A stretch of DNA of 57,667 nt from Streptomyces monomycini (GTDB lineage: Bacteria > Actinomycetota > Actinomycetes > Streptomycetales > Streptomycetaceae): the NCBI RefSeq assembly GCF_022271435.1, contig NZ_JAFIQY010000053.1, positions 1-57,667 of the forward strand. The letters are read 5' to 3'. The notes under the pieces are model-generated. The model was not told where the DNA came from and ran no database searches. It saw nothing but the letters and a program-made list of their open reading frames with translations. Below, piece by piece: positions 25,484-33,518 of the stretch (positions are counted from its first letter, which is position 1; each line of letters begins with the position of its first letter). The translations under genes were made by a program, and so were the position numbers.

Positions 25484-25953
25484 GTGTGATACGCCGGAAA
25501 TCGCGGGCTGAAGTCCTCCTCTGGTTTCCGGTGGTGGGTGGGGCGATCTTGGTGAGGTGGTCGGCGAGAGAATGAAGGGTCTCGTCGGCGGTCTTGATCC
25601 AGGTGCGGGTCGGTGGAGAGCTTGAAGGCGTCCTGCAGGTGACGAACCGGGCCCGTCAGCGGTTCACCGACTGCTCGTGCACACCCAGCTCGGCCGCCAC
25701 CTGCTTGTTCGTCCCGCCTTCCGCGCACCGCAGGACGATCTCCGCGTGCACGGCCAGGAACTGTGCGGTCTTCGCCCGCCGGGCCCAGCGCAGCAGCTGG
25801 GCCCGCTCGGCAAGACGGGGCTCTACCGCACCGTCCGCCCGGCGCGACAACTCAGCGAACTCGTCGCCGTGCAAATCGTCTTCAACAGCACGAAGACCCC
25901 GAGGCATGAAAACAGGCTACGGACTTCAGCCCGCGATGTCCGGCGCATCACAC
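25484..25953 (-). mobile_element. IS630-family insertion sequence remnant
   Basis: A 470-bp element bounded by 33-bp inverted repeats, 25484-25516 and 25921-25953, identical at 31 of 33 positions. The left end is preceded by CTA, consistent with the CTAG/TA target of IS630; the right flank reads CA instead of TA. Inside, the minus strand keeps pieces of a transposase, but most of the catalytic DDE region is missing, so the element cannot move by itself. The right repeat forms the end of the P450 gene. Confidence 0.85.
25500..25907 (-). pseudogene. Decayed IS630 transposase
   Basis: Three pieces in shifted frames. The N-terminal helix-turn-helix part lies at 25907-25656 (RAQLLRWARRAKTAQFLAVHAEIVLRCAEG, then TNKQVAAELGVHEQSVNR). 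A middle scrap QDAFKLSTDP lies near 25630. A C-terminal scrap WIKTADETLHSLADHL lies near 25600-25540. An intact IS630 transposase is ~340-360 residues, so over half is deleted. Confidence 0.8.
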
Positions 25954-27158
25954 CAGCGCCAGCGCACCGGCAGTTGCTGGGGCCCGCGTATCGTCAGGCC
26001 CGGGCGCCAGGTCAGCGCGTCGTGGTCGGCGTCCAGGGCCAGGTCGGGGCAGCGTTCCAGGAGGGTGCGGATCGCGATGCGGCCTTCCATACGGGCCAGC
26101 GGGGCGCCGAGGCAGAAGTGGATGCCGTGGCCGAAGGCGACGTGGCCGCGCGTCTCGCGGGTGATGTCGAAGGTGTCGGGGGCCTCGAAGCGTTCGTCGT
26201 CACGGCCGGCCGCCGCCAGGCCGACGACGACGACCGCGCCGGCCGGGACGACCGTGCCGCCGATCTCGACGGGCTCGGCGGCGAACCGCCAGGTGGCGTT
26301 CTCCACGGGGCCGTCGTAGCGCAGCATCTCCTCCACGGCGTTGTCGAGGAGGGAGAAGTCGTCGCGCAGGGCGGCCAGTTGCGCGGGGTGCTGGAGCAGT
26401 GCGCGCACGCCGTTGGATATCAGGTTGACGGTGGTCTCGTGGCCGGCCACCAGCAGCAGGAAGGCCATGCCGAGGAGTTCCTGCTGGGAGAGCTGGTCGC
26501 CGTCCTCGTCGCTGGTCCGCACCAGGGCGCTCAGCAGGTCCTCGCCCGGCGACCGCCGCTTCGCCTCGATCAGGCCGTCCAGGTACGCGGCCATGTCGCG
26601 GGCGGCGGCCATCGACGCCTCGTGACTGGTCGGTGAGACCAGTTCGTTGGACCAGACGCGGAAGGACTCCCGCTCGATGTCGGGCACGCCGAGCAGTTCG
26701 CAGATGACGGTCATCGGCAGCGGGAAGGCGAGCGCGTCGACGAGGTCGGCGCGGCCGTCGGGGGCGGCCAGCATGGCGTCCAGGAGTTCGTCGGTGATCT
26801 GCTGGACGCGCGGGCGCAGCGCCTCGACGCGGCGGGTGGTGAACTCGCGGGCCACCAGCTTGCGCAGCCGGGTGTGCTGCGGCGGGTCGGCGTCGAGCAT
26901 GTTCATCAGCTGCCAGTCGGTGTCCTCCCCGGGGCCCAGGACGGGAGCGGCGGAGTGGGTCCAGTCCTTGGCGAGCCGCGGGTCGGCCAGTGCGGCCCGC
27001 GCCTCCTCGTACCCGACCACGAGCCACACGTCCATGGCCTCGGCTTCGGGGACGCGGACCCGGTGGACCGGCCCCTGGGCGCGCAGCTTGGCGTAGTACG
27101 GGTGGGGGTCGGCGACGAAATCCGGGCCGTATGCGCTCAGATCGATGATTTCCGGCAT
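25926..27158 (-). CDS. Cytochrome P450 with IS-derived C-terminal tail
   Basis: 410 residues from the ATG at 27158 (MPEIIDLSAYGPDF), preceded by GAGGGG; a longer frame to 27227 is less likely. I-helix AGHETTVNLI, K-helix EEMLRYDGP (ExxR) and heme loop FGHGIHFCLGAPLARME with Cys349 mark a bacterial class I P450 of the CYP105/107 type. The final eight residues, CDAPDIAG, and the stop are encoded by the terminal inverted repeat of the adjacent IS630 remnant, so the native C-terminus has been replaced. Family members usually stop close to the LPVRW segment seen just before, so the fold is probably intact. No ferredoxin gene is adjacent. Confidence 0.9.
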   Translation of the reverse strand: MPEIIDLSAYGPDFVADPHPYYAKLRAQGPVHRVRVPEAEAMDVWLVVGYEEARAALADPRLAKDWTHSAAPVLGPGEDTDWQLMNMLDADPPQHTRLRKLVAREFTTRRVEALRPRVQQITDELLDAMLAAPDGRADLVDALAFPLPMTVICELLGVPDIERESFRVWSNELVSPTSHEASMAAARDMAAYLDGLIEAKRRSPGEDLLSALVRTSDEDGDQLSQQELLGMAFLLLVAGHETTVNLISNGVRALLQHPAQLAALRDDFSLLDNAVEEMLRYDGPVENATWRFAAEPVEIGGTVVPAGAVVVVGLAAAGRDDERFEAPDTFDITRETRGHVAFGHGIHFCLGAPLARMEGRIAIRTLLERCPDLALDADHDALTWRPGLTIRGPQQLPVRWRWCDAPDIAG

Positions 27159-27299
27159 GGTCTGTCCGCCCCTCGTAGACGTTTTCGTCACCGTACGTTC
27201 GCCGGGGGCGGGGGACATCGGTCCCACGGAGGAGCCGGGGACCCCGGCATCCTCCGTACGGAGTGCTTCACCTGCGGTACCGGCGCGGGCGGAGCGGTC

Positions 27300-27968
27300 T
27301 CAGACCTCGTAGAGACCCGGCGTCCCCGGGCCGGCGGGCGGCTGCGGCGCGGCGTCCGCGAGGCGGGCGAGCAGGTCGGTGGCGCGCTTGGCGACCGTCT
27401 CGCGGTCGCCTTCCGAGAGCGCCGAGCCCATGCCCACGGCCACCGCGCCGGCGGCTATCCACTCGGGCGCGGTCTCGACCGTCACACCGCCGGTGGGCAG
27501 CACCGGCGCCTGCGGCAGGGCGGCGCGTACGTCCCGGAGCCAGTCCGGGCGGTGGGCGGAGGCGGGGAAGAGCTTGAGCGCGTCGGCGCCCAGCTCCAGG
27601 GCGCGCACCATCTCGGTGGGGGTGGCGACGCCCGGGAAGACCGGTACGCCGTAGCGGTGGCCGGTGCGGATGACCTCGGCGTCGAGGCTGGGCGAGACCA
27701 GGAAGCGGGCGCCGGCGTCGACCGCCATCCGCGCCGAGACGGCGTCCAGGACCGTGCCGGCGCCGATGACGGCGTCGTTGCCCAGTTCGCGGCTGAGGGT
27801 GGTGACCGCCTCCAGCGCGAACGGCGTGGTCAGCGATATCTCCAGGCTGGTGATCCCGGCGGACAGCAGGGTGTCAGCGGTGGCGCTGGCCTCGTCGTAG
27901 GTCTCGCTGCGGACGACGGCGAAAACACGCTGCGCCAGAGCGGCCCGGGTGATCTCCCAGCGGTACAC
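27300..27968 (-). CDS. eda: KDPG/KHG aldolase family protein
   Basis: 222 residues, the usual size for the 2-dehydro-3-deoxy-phosphogluconate/4-hydroxy-2-oxoglutarate aldolase family. The active-site Glu is in ITSLEISLTTP and the Schiff-base lysine in ADALKLFPAS; GAGTV and PTGGV phosphate-loop elements are present. It splits 2-keto-3-deoxy-6-phosphogluconate (or a related keto acid) to pyruvate and an aldehyde. No other Entner-Doudoroff gene is adjacent, so the exact substrate is open. It stands alone, 141 bases upstream of the P450 gene on the same strand. Confidence 0.88.
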   Translation of the reverse strand: MYRWEITRAALAQRVFAVVRSETYDEASATADTLLSAGITSLEISLTTPFALEAVTTLSRELGNDAVIGAGTVLDAVSARMAVDAGARFLVSPSLDAEVIRTGHRYGVPVFPGVATPTEMVRALELGADALKLFPASAHRPDWLRDVRAALPQAPVLPTGGVTVETAPEWIAAGAVAVGMGSALSEGDRETVAKRATDLLARLADAAPQPPAGPGTPGLYEV

Positions 27969-28413
27969 GGCAGTTCGCCGCCTTCCTTGTCTCTATCGCC
28001 AAACCCGTCGCGGTGCACCCGCGGAACGGCCGGGCACACGGCGCCTCCTGGGCCGTGCCGCGTCGCAGGTGACCACGGATCCTGGTCCCTTTGCCACCGT
28101 TGCCCGCCCATTCGTCGTTTCTACCGAAACGCTACCGGGGACCACTGACAATCCTCTCGCGGGGGTACGTCCCGCTGCCCGCCGAACGCCGGGAACCGGC
28201 CCGGCGACAGGGCCGCGACACCGATGCTGACGGCTTCCGGGCCGAGCCGCCCCGGTGCGAGGGCGGTGCGCTCGAAGGGGTGACGGAGCGCGTACGCGGC
28301 GGCGGGGCGGACGCCAACGGGGGCCGGGGCATCGCCCCGGCCCCCGCCACGCCGGCCGGCTGATCGTTTCAGCAGCTCCGGCTGATCGTTTCAGCGGCTG
28401 CCGGCCGATCGTT
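27969..28413. other. Intergenic region with possible gene remnant, terminator and direct repeats
   Basis: 445 bases. The left part should contain the eda promoter. At 28121-28318 a minus-strand frame without a start translates with good codon bias to a segment (FERTALAPGRLGPEAVSIGV) reminiscent of the C-terminus of ROK-type regulators; this is a guess. To the right lie a strong hairpin (28319-28345) and 22-bp direct repeats (28356-28422). Confidence 0.45.
28319..28345 (-). terminator. Terminator downstream of the ribonuclease gene
   Basis: Perfect 12-bp stem: GGGGGCCGGGGC (28319-28330) with GCCCCGGCCCCC (28334-28345), 3-nt loop, about 70 bases past the ribonuclease stop. Confidence 0.8.
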
Positions 28414-28422
28414 TCAGCAGCT
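28356..28422. repeat. Three 22-bp direct repeats overlapping the 3' end of the ribonuclease gene
   Basis: Units at 28356-28377, 28378-28399 and 28401-28422 of the form CCGGCTGATCGTTTCAGCAGCT differ at 1-2 positions. The last contains the ribonuclease stop codon and its final codons, so the gene end has been copied twice downstream. Confidence 0.9.
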
Positions 28423-28857
28423 CCGGTCGACCAGGTCGAACGACTTGTAGTGGTCGGCGGTGTAGTAGTCCTCGTTCTTCTTCTCACCGGTCACGATGCG
28501 CCGGGCTCCGCGGTCGGGGGAGCCCGGCGTCTTCACGGTGTACTCGTGGTAGTAGCCGCTCTGCTGCTTGGGGAGGATGCCCTCCCGGTTGCTGAAGACC
28601 GTGCCGTCCTTCGGGTACGGGTAGGGGCCGCCCTTGGCGATCAGGCCCAGGGTGTCGTGGGCCTGCGAGGGCAGCTTCGAGTAGCAGATGTCGCCGACCG
28701 CGTTGATGTGCGCGGCCGGGCGGACGGTGGCCGTGTGCGCCACGGGGGCGGCGGCCGTCGTGGCGGGTGTGGCGGCGATGGCGGGCCCGCCGACGAGCAG
28801 GGCCGACGCGAGGGCGCCGACGGCGCCGAACCGGGTGATGCGTGGGGGGATCTTCAT
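28414..28857 (-). CDS. Secreted guanyl-specific ribonuclease (RNase Sa / N1-T1 family)
   Basis: 147 residues from the ATG at 28857 (a GTG two codons earlier is possible). Sec signal peptide, Ala/Thr-rich propeptide, then a mature domain like RNase Sa: SKLPSQAHDTLGLI, FSNREGILP, GYYHEYTVKTPG, RGARRIVTGE, DYYTADHY. The catalytic set falls at the spacing of RNase Sa: Glu105, Arg116, Arg120, His136. Cys58 and Cys147 match its single disulphide. It cleaves RNA after G outside the cell. No barstar-like inhibitor gene is adjacent. Divergent from the XRE-cupin regulator, with the palindrome GACAGGTACCTGTC at 28879-28892 just upstream. Confidence 0.93.
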   Translation of the reverse strand: MKIPPRITRFGAVGALASALLVGGPAIAATPATTAAAPVAHTATVRPAAHINAVGDICYSKLPSQAHDTLGLIAKGGPYPYPKDGTVFSNREGILPKQQSGYYHEYTVKTPGSPDRGARRIVTGEKKNEDYYTADHYKSFDLVDRSC

Positions 28858-28878
28858 GGACACAGCATGACGCGCGTA

Positions 28879-28892
28879 GACAGGTACCTGTC
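28879..28892. promoter_or_regulatory. Palindrome in the ribonuclease promoter region
   Basis: GACAGGTACCTGTC is a perfect 14-bp palindrome 22 bases upstream of the ribonuclease start, overlapping a TTGACA element on the minus strand. Likely an operator for an unidentified regulator. Confidence 0.5.
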
Positions 28893-28972
28893 AATGGCAA
28901 CGGGCGGATGTTCCCCGTGAGTTCACCGGAGATCACCCGACCGAGTGAGCGGAATGCCCTGAAATCATCCAC

Positions 28973-29009
28973 TTGCCTGTGAGGCAAAACTTTTGCCCGA
29001 GAGGCGAAA
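28973..29009. promoter_or_regulatory. Tandem operators upstream of the XRE-cupin gene
   Basis: TTGCCT-GTG-AGGCAA (28973-28987) is a perfect interrupted palindrome. TTTGCC-CGAGA-GGCGAAA (28992-29009) is a near copy about two helical turns downstream. The second overlaps the -35 of the predicted promoter, suggesting autoregulation by the adjacent HTH protein. Confidence 0.65.
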
Positions 29010-29021
29010 CCTGGCTATACC
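28993..29021 (+). promoter_or_regulatory. Predicted promoter of the XRE-cupin gene (leaderless)
   Basis: -35 TTGCCC (28993-28998), 17-base spacer, -10 TATACC (29016-29021); ATG at 29028 is at or next to the predicted transcription start and lacks a ribosome site. Confidence 0.6.
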
Positions 29022-29027
29022 GGTTGC

Positions 29028-29657
29028 ATGAGCGACACCACTGCCGAGCCCGCCCCGGGCGAGCTGCCCGAGGATCTGCCCTCCGTCGCGCCCCGGCTGC
29101 GCGAGCTGCGGCGCCGTACCGGCCTCACGCTGGAGACGGCCGCCCGGCGGGTGGGCCTGTCGCCCGCGCATCTGTCGCGGCTGGAGACCAATCAGCGCCA
29201 GCCGTCGCTGCCGATGCTGCTGGCCCTGGCACGTATGTACGGAACAACGGTATCCGATCTGCTGGGCGAGGCGGCGCCGGAACGGGACCCGGTCATCCGG
29301 GCCGGCCGCGCCGAGCCGTCCGAGGCGGGCGGCTGGACGTACTGGACCCTGGGCGGCGCCGGGCGGGCCATGCAGGCCCTGCGGGTGCACGTGCCGCAGC
29401 GCGCGCAGGGCGACCTGGTGCGGGTGCATCCGGGCGAGGAGTGGCTCTACGTCCTCAAGGGGCGGCTGCGGCTCACGCTCGGCGAGACGGCCCACGTCCT
29501 CGACCCCGGTGACGCCGCCCACTTCGACTCGCTGACCCCGCACCGCATCGCCGCCGCCACCCGCGGCGGCACGGAGCTGCTGTTCGTCCACACACTGCTG
29601 CAGAGCGGCGCGGCCGAGCTGTGCCTCGGCGACGCCGCTCCGCGCCGCGGCCTGTGA
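29028..29657 (+). CDS. XRE family regulator with C-terminal cupin domain
   Basis: 209 residues. The helix-turn-helix (residues ~20-78; LRELRRRTGLTLETAARRVGLSPAHLSRLE) is followed by a cupin_2 domain (residues ~115-190; VRVHPGEEWLYVLKGRLRLTLGE, LDPGDAAHFDSLTPHRI). Such SinR-cupin proteins sense small molecules in the cupin and often control adjacent transport or catabolic genes. It precedes a small membrane-protein gene in the same transcript. Two TTGCC-type operators overlap its own promoter. Confidence 0.92.
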   Translation: MSDTTAEPAPGELPEDLPSVAPRLRELRRRTGLTLETAARRVGLSPAHLSRLETNQRQPSLPMLLALARMYGTTVSDLLGEAAPERDPVIRAGRAEPSEAGGWTYWTLGGAGRAMQALRVHVPQRAQGDLVRVHPGEEWLYVLKGRLRLTLGETAHVLDPGDAAHFDSLTPHRIAAATRGGTELLFVHTLLQSGAAELCLGDAAPRRGL

Positions 29658-29677
29658 CCGAGGAAGGAACCTCTGCC

Positions 29678-29854
29678 ATGTCCGACGACCCCACCCCCCA
29701 AGCCGCCCCCGGGGCCACCCCCGCCCCCGCGCGCAAGTACGTGGAGAACAAGCCGCCGCGCGGCGTCTACGTGCGCGTCTTCATCTACGTCGTGGCCACC
29801 CACGTCCTGCTGGCCTTCATGAGCATCATCTTCATCATCGCGAAGAACCGCTGA
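29678..29854 (+). CDS. Small single-span membrane protein (DUF6126-like)
   Basis: 58 residues; AGGAAGGA precedes the ATG, 20 bases after the XRE-cupin stop. Cytoplasmic Pro-rich start, the motif RKYVENKPPRGVYVRVFIY, then one helix (VVATHVLLAFMSIIFIIA) and a KNR end. Small proteins of this form regularly follow XRE-cupin genes in Streptomyces and are, as I recall, called DUF6126. Function unknown; the pairing suggests a membrane partner of the regulator or of whatever it controls. Confidence 0.8.
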   Translation: MSDDPTPQAAPGATPAPARKYVENKPPRGVYVRVFIYVVATHVLLAFMSIIFIIAKNR

Positions 29855-29885
29855 CAGTGCCGCGCGGGGCCCCGAGAGGCGCCGC

Positions 29886-29952
29886 GCAGTCCCTGAGACG
29901 CACCACTCAGGGCCACTGAAAGGCATCACGCAGGGCCCCTGGAAGTCACCAC
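29886..29952. repeat. Three 21-23 bp repeats after the XRE-cupin operon
   Basis: Units 29886-29906, 29907-29929 and 29930-29952 follow the pattern GCAGGGCC-CTGRAAG-CACCAC with several substitutions. Confidence 0.6.
29891..29912 (+). terminator. Terminator of the XRE-cupin operon
   Basis: CCCTGAG (29891-29897) pairs perfectly with CTCAGGG (29906-29912), 8-nt loop, 37 bases after the small membrane-protein stop. Confidence 0.6.
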
Positions 29953-30132
29953 GCAGCACCGCCGAGGGGCCCCGCCCGGCGCCCCCGAGCGGTGCGCCGC
30001 CGCCGGAACGTCCATCCACCCGGCGCAAAAGTCCATTGTCCTCCGCCCGCGACGGGTGAACCCTGCTGTCGCTCGCAGCGCACGCACCACGGCTGATCCG
30101 CGCACCTCGTGGCACCGAGGAGGACTCGAAGG

Positions 30133-32103
30133 ATGCACCGTACGCGCACCGTCGCCACCGCCGCCCTCGCCCTGGCCCTGGCCGCCGTCCCGCTGACCGG
30201 CCCGCCCGCCGGGGCCGGCCAGCGGGACGGCGGCGGACGGGACAGACCGCCGTCCGCCGGACCCGCCATCACTCCGGTACCGCAGTCCGTCCGCGCCCTC
30301 GGCGGCCGGGTCACCATCACCCCGACCGTCACCGTCGTCGCCGGTCCGAACGCCGACAGACCGGCGCTGGAGGTCGTCGAACGGGCACTGGAGCGAGCCG
30401 GCGCCGACCGGGTCGTACGGGCCGGGAAGGCAGGCCGCGGCCTGACCGTGTACGTGGACGGCCCCGGCGCCGACCGGACCCTGGCGGACCTCGGCGCGCG
30501 CGGCACCGCCGGGCTGCCCGCCGAGGGGTACGCGCTCGCCGTAGGCGGCGGCCGGATCGCCCTGGCCGGCGCGGACGCCACCGGCACGTACTACGCCGCC
30601 CAGTCGCTGCGCCAGCTCCTCCCGCGGCGCGACCGCCCCGGCGCCCGCATACGCGGCACCGCCGTACGCGACTGGCCCGCCACCCCGCTGCGCGGCGTCA
30701 TCGAGGGCTTCTACGGCACTCCCTGGTCGCACGCCGCGCGCCTGGACCAGCTCGACTTCTACGGCGCGCACAAGATGAACACGTACGTCTACTCGCCCAA
30801 GGACGACCCGTACCTGCGGGAGAAGTGGCGCTCCCCCTACCCGGCGGAGCAGCTCGCGCAGCTCAAGGAACTGGTGGACCGCGCGCGGTCCCGGCACGTC
30901 GAGTTCAGCTACGCGCTCTCCCCCGGCCTGTCCGTCTGCTACAGCTCGGACGCCGACCTCAAGGCGCTGACCGGCAAGTTCCAGGCGCTGTGGGACATCG
31001 GCGTACGGACCTTCGCGGTGCCGCTGGACGACATCAGCTACACGGACTGGAACTGTGCCGCCGACAAGGAGCGGTTCGGCACCGGCGGAGGCGCCGCCGG
31101 TACCGCCCAGGCGCATCTCCTCAACCGGTTGAACCGCGAGTTCATCGCGGCACACCGGGACGCCGGGGCGCAGCCGCTCCAGATGGTGCCGACCGAGTAC
31201 TACGACGTGAAGGCGACGCCCTACAAGGCGGCGCTGAAGAAGCAGCTCGACCCGGACGTGCTCGTGGAGTGGACCGGCGTGGGGGTCATCGCGCCGGTGA
31301 TGACCGGCGCCCAGGCGGACGCGGCCCGGCAGGTCTTCGGGCACCCGATCCTGACCTGGGACAACTACCCCGTCAACGACTACGTCACCAACCGGCTGCT
31401 GCTCGGCCCCTTCAACGGGCGCGAGAAGGGGCTGCCCGGGCGGCTGGCGGGGATCACCGCCAATCCCATGATCCAGCCCGCCGCCTCCAAGATCGCCCTG
31501 TTCACGGTCGCCGACTACGCGTGGAACGACGGCGCCTACGACGCCCGCGCCTCCTGGACAGCGGCGCTCAAGGAACTGTCCGGCGGCTCCGCCCGTACGG
31601 AACGGGCCCTGCGCGCCTTCGCCGACGCCCACTACAGCTCGGCCCTCAACCCCCAGCAGTCGCCCGAACTGGCCGCTGCCATACGTCGTTTCCGGGACGG
31701 CGGGAGCGCGAAGTCCCTGGACGCGGCCCTGCGCACACTCCAGCGCGCGCCGGGAGTGCTCCGCGACTCCCTCCCGGACCGCGGCTTCATCGCCGACAGC
31801 GGGCCCTGGCTGGACGCGACCGCCGCGTGGGGCGGCGCCGCCCGCACGGCGCTGCGCCTCGTCGAGGCCTCGCGCGCGGGTGACGACGCGGCGGCCCAGC
31901 GGCTGCGCACCCGGCTCGCGGCACAGGTCGCGGTCGCGAAGTCGTACGTCTATGTCGACATGAACGGCAAGCGCGTGCCGGTCCTCGTCGCCAACGGCGT
32001 GGTGGACACCTTCGTCACGGACGCCATCGCCGAACACGACGGCCGGGGGCGCGGCGCGGCCGCCCGGCAGGACCGTACGCAAGGCGGCGCGCCCCTCCGC
32101 TGA
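30133..32103 (+). CDS. Secreted GH84 beta-N-acetylglucosaminidase (hyaluronidase/O-GlcNAcase-like)
   Basis: 656 residues from the ATG at 30133, which follows GAGGAGG. Sec signal peptide (VATAALALALAAVPLTG), a GH20-like N-terminal alpha/beta domain (TPVPQSVRALGG to TYYAAQSLRQLLP), then the GH84 barrel: GVIEGFYGTPWSHAARLD, KMNTYVYSPKDDPY, FSYALSPGL, the catalytic Asp pair in VPLDDIS, WTGVGVIAPVM and TWDNYPVNDY. GH84 enzymes remove terminal GlcNAc by substrate-assisted catalysis. Likely degrades extracellular GlcNAc-containing glycans. Monocistronic as far as seen. Confidence 0.93.
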   Translation: MHRTRTVATAALALALAAVPLTGPPAGAGQRDGGGRDRPPSAGPAITPVPQSVRALGGRVTITPTVTVVAGPNADRPALEVVERALERAGADRVVRAGKAGRGLTVYVDGPGADRTLADLGARGTAGLPAEGYALAVGGGRIALAGADATGTYYAAQSLRQLLPRRDRPGARIRGTAVRDWPATPLRGVIEGFYGTPWSHAARLDQLDFYGAHKMNTYVYSPKDDPYLREKWRSPYPAEQLAQLKELVDRARSRHVEFSYALSPGLSVCYSSDADLKALTGKFQALWDIGVRTFAVPLDDISYTDWNCAADKERFGTGGGAAGTAQAHLLNRLNREFIAAHRDAGAQPLQMVPTEYYDVKATPYKAALKKQLDPDVLVEWTGVGVIAPVMTGAQADAARQVFGHPILTWDNYPVNDYVTNRLLLGPFNGREKGLPGRLAGITANPMIQPAASKIALFTVADYAWNDGAYDARASWTAALKELSGGSARTERALRAFADAHYSSALNPQQSPELAAAIRRFRDGGSAKSLDAALRTLQRAPGVLRDSLPDRGFIADSGPWLDATAAWGGAARTALRLVEASRAGDDAAAQRLRTRLAAQVAVAKSYVYVDMNGKRVPVLVANGVVDTFVTDAIAEHDGRGRGAAARQDRTQGGAPLR

Positions 32104-32204
32104 CCGGCGGCCTCCCCCGTGCGGGCCGTACGAAGCCCTAGACTCCCGGTACGTACACGCCCCGGCAGGTCCACCCACCAGCCCGCACGCGGGGAGGCAC
32201 GATC

Positions 32205-32900
32205 ATGGCCCCTGAGAACGACGCGCCCGCTCCGGGGCGGCCGGGCACGCCCACCGCCGACGGCATCCTGGCAGCCGCGGCACGGGAACCGGCCCCCGGC
32301 CCGGCGGACGTCCCGCTCGTGGCGCGGATCGCCGCGGGCGAGGCGCCGCGCGAGGTGTTCACCGTGCTCGCCCTGGAACAGCACCAGATCATCACCGCCG
32401 ACCGGGGCAGCTTCCGCCACCTGGCGCGGCGCTCCGAAGGCGATCCGCCGGTGGCGGCCTTCTTCGGGGCGCTGGCCGAGGGCGAGTCGATGGCGCTCGG
32501 CGCGCTGAGCGGACTGGAGGAGGCCTGCGGGCTCGACGCCGGCGCGCTGCGGGAGTACGAGCCGCGGGCCGGGTGCCAGGCGTATCCGTCGTACGTGGCG
32601 CGGCTGGCGCTGGAGGCCGAGCCCGCCGACGTGGTGATCGCCCTGACCGCCAACTTCGCGGCCTGGGGCGGCTACTGCGCCACTGTCGCCCACGCCCTGC
32701 GCACCCGCTACGCCTTTCCCGAGGCGGCGTGCGCCTTCTTCGACTTCTTCGCCGAGCCCGCCGCGGAACTCGACGTCCTGGCGCACGACGCGGTGCGGCA
32801 CGGCCTTGACGCGTCGCGGGTCACACCCGGCCTCGCGCACCGACACGGCCGACTGCTCCAGGAGTACGAGCTGATGTTCTGGGCGGCGCTCGCGGAATGA
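32205..32900 (+). CDS. TenA/PQQC-like protein
   Basis: 231 residues, GGGGAGG before the ATG. All-alpha layout with ALEQHQIITADRGSFRHLARR, YPSYVARLALEAEPADVVIALTAN, FAAWGGYCATVAHAL and AACAFFDFFAEP fits the TenA/THI-4 fold (thiaminase II and related helical-bundle enzymes). The usual catalytic Cys of thiaminase II is not obvious, so activity may differ. No thiamine biosynthesis gene is adjacent. Function unassigned. Confidence 0.7.
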   Translation: MAPENDAPAPGRPGTPTADGILAAAAREPAPGPADVPLVARIAAGEAPREVFTVLALEQHQIITADRGSFRHLARRSEGDPPVAAFFGALAEGESMALGALSGLEEACGLDAGALREYEPRAGCQAYPSYVARLALEAEPADVVIALTANFAAWGGYCATVAHALRTRYAFPEAACAFFDFFAEPAAELDVLAHDAVRHGLDASRVTPGLAHRHGRLLQEYELMFWAALAE

Positions 32901-33024
32901 CCCGCCCGCGCGCGGCCCCCGTGGGAGCGGAAAACCGAAAGCCGCATTTTTTTCCAATGCCCCTTAGCAGCAGGCGTTTTCCCTGCCAGAATGACCGCTC
33001 ATGCCCACCGGCCAGGGGAGAATC

Positions 33025-33465
33025 GTGAAGCACCGCACCGTCGTCGCCTGTTCCGCCGCTCTCATCGCCGCCGCGGGACTCACCGCGTGCGGCGGCAGTG
33101 CCAAGAGCGAGAGCCGGCCGGCCGCCGCGCCGTCGGGCTCCGGTGCCCCGTCGGAGCAGGCACCGTCCAAGGCGATCGCCGACGCGGAGGCACGGCTGGG
33201 CATCCCTCCGAAGCCCGACCCCGCCACCCAGCGGCGTTACACCGCCGCCCTCGACAAGATTTCCCGGGAGATCGTGAACGGGAAGCCGGAGCGCGCGGTG
33301 AGCCGCGGCAGAAGCACCTGCGGCACGATCCATTCCTTCCCGCAGGACCACGCCAAGCAGGTGGACCTGACCCGGCAGCGTTTCTCCGGGGCGACACAAT
33401 TCACCCCGGAGCAGGCGGAGAAGATTCTGCAGGCCGTGCACACCCATCTGTGTCCGAAGAATTGA
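33025..33465 (+). CDS. Small lipoprotein (DUF732-like)
   Basis: 146 residues from GTG at 33025, with AGGGGAG 4 bases upstream; an in-frame ATG at 33001 would spoil the signal peptide. Lipobox LTAC, a Ser/Pro/Ala-rich linker, then a domain with two Cys (RSTCGTIHSF, HTHLCPKN) and TPEQAEKILQAV, resembling DUF732 exported proteins of actinobacteria. Function unknown. Confidence 0.75.
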   Translation: MKHRTVVACSAALIAAAGLTACGGSAKSESRPAAAPSGSGAPSEQAPSKAIADAEARLGIPPKPDPATQRRYTAALDKISREIVNGKPERAVSRGRSTCGTIHSFPQDHAKQVDLTRQRFSGATQFTPEQAEKILQAVHTHLCPKN

Positions 33466-33518
33466 CCGGCGCGGGCCTTTTCCGCCGTACACATTCCGTG
33501 TGATGCGGCGCGGGGCCG

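Noticed and set aside
25484..25953. Intact, active insertion sequence
   Set aside because: The transposase is reduced to three frame-shifted pieces lacking the DDE core.
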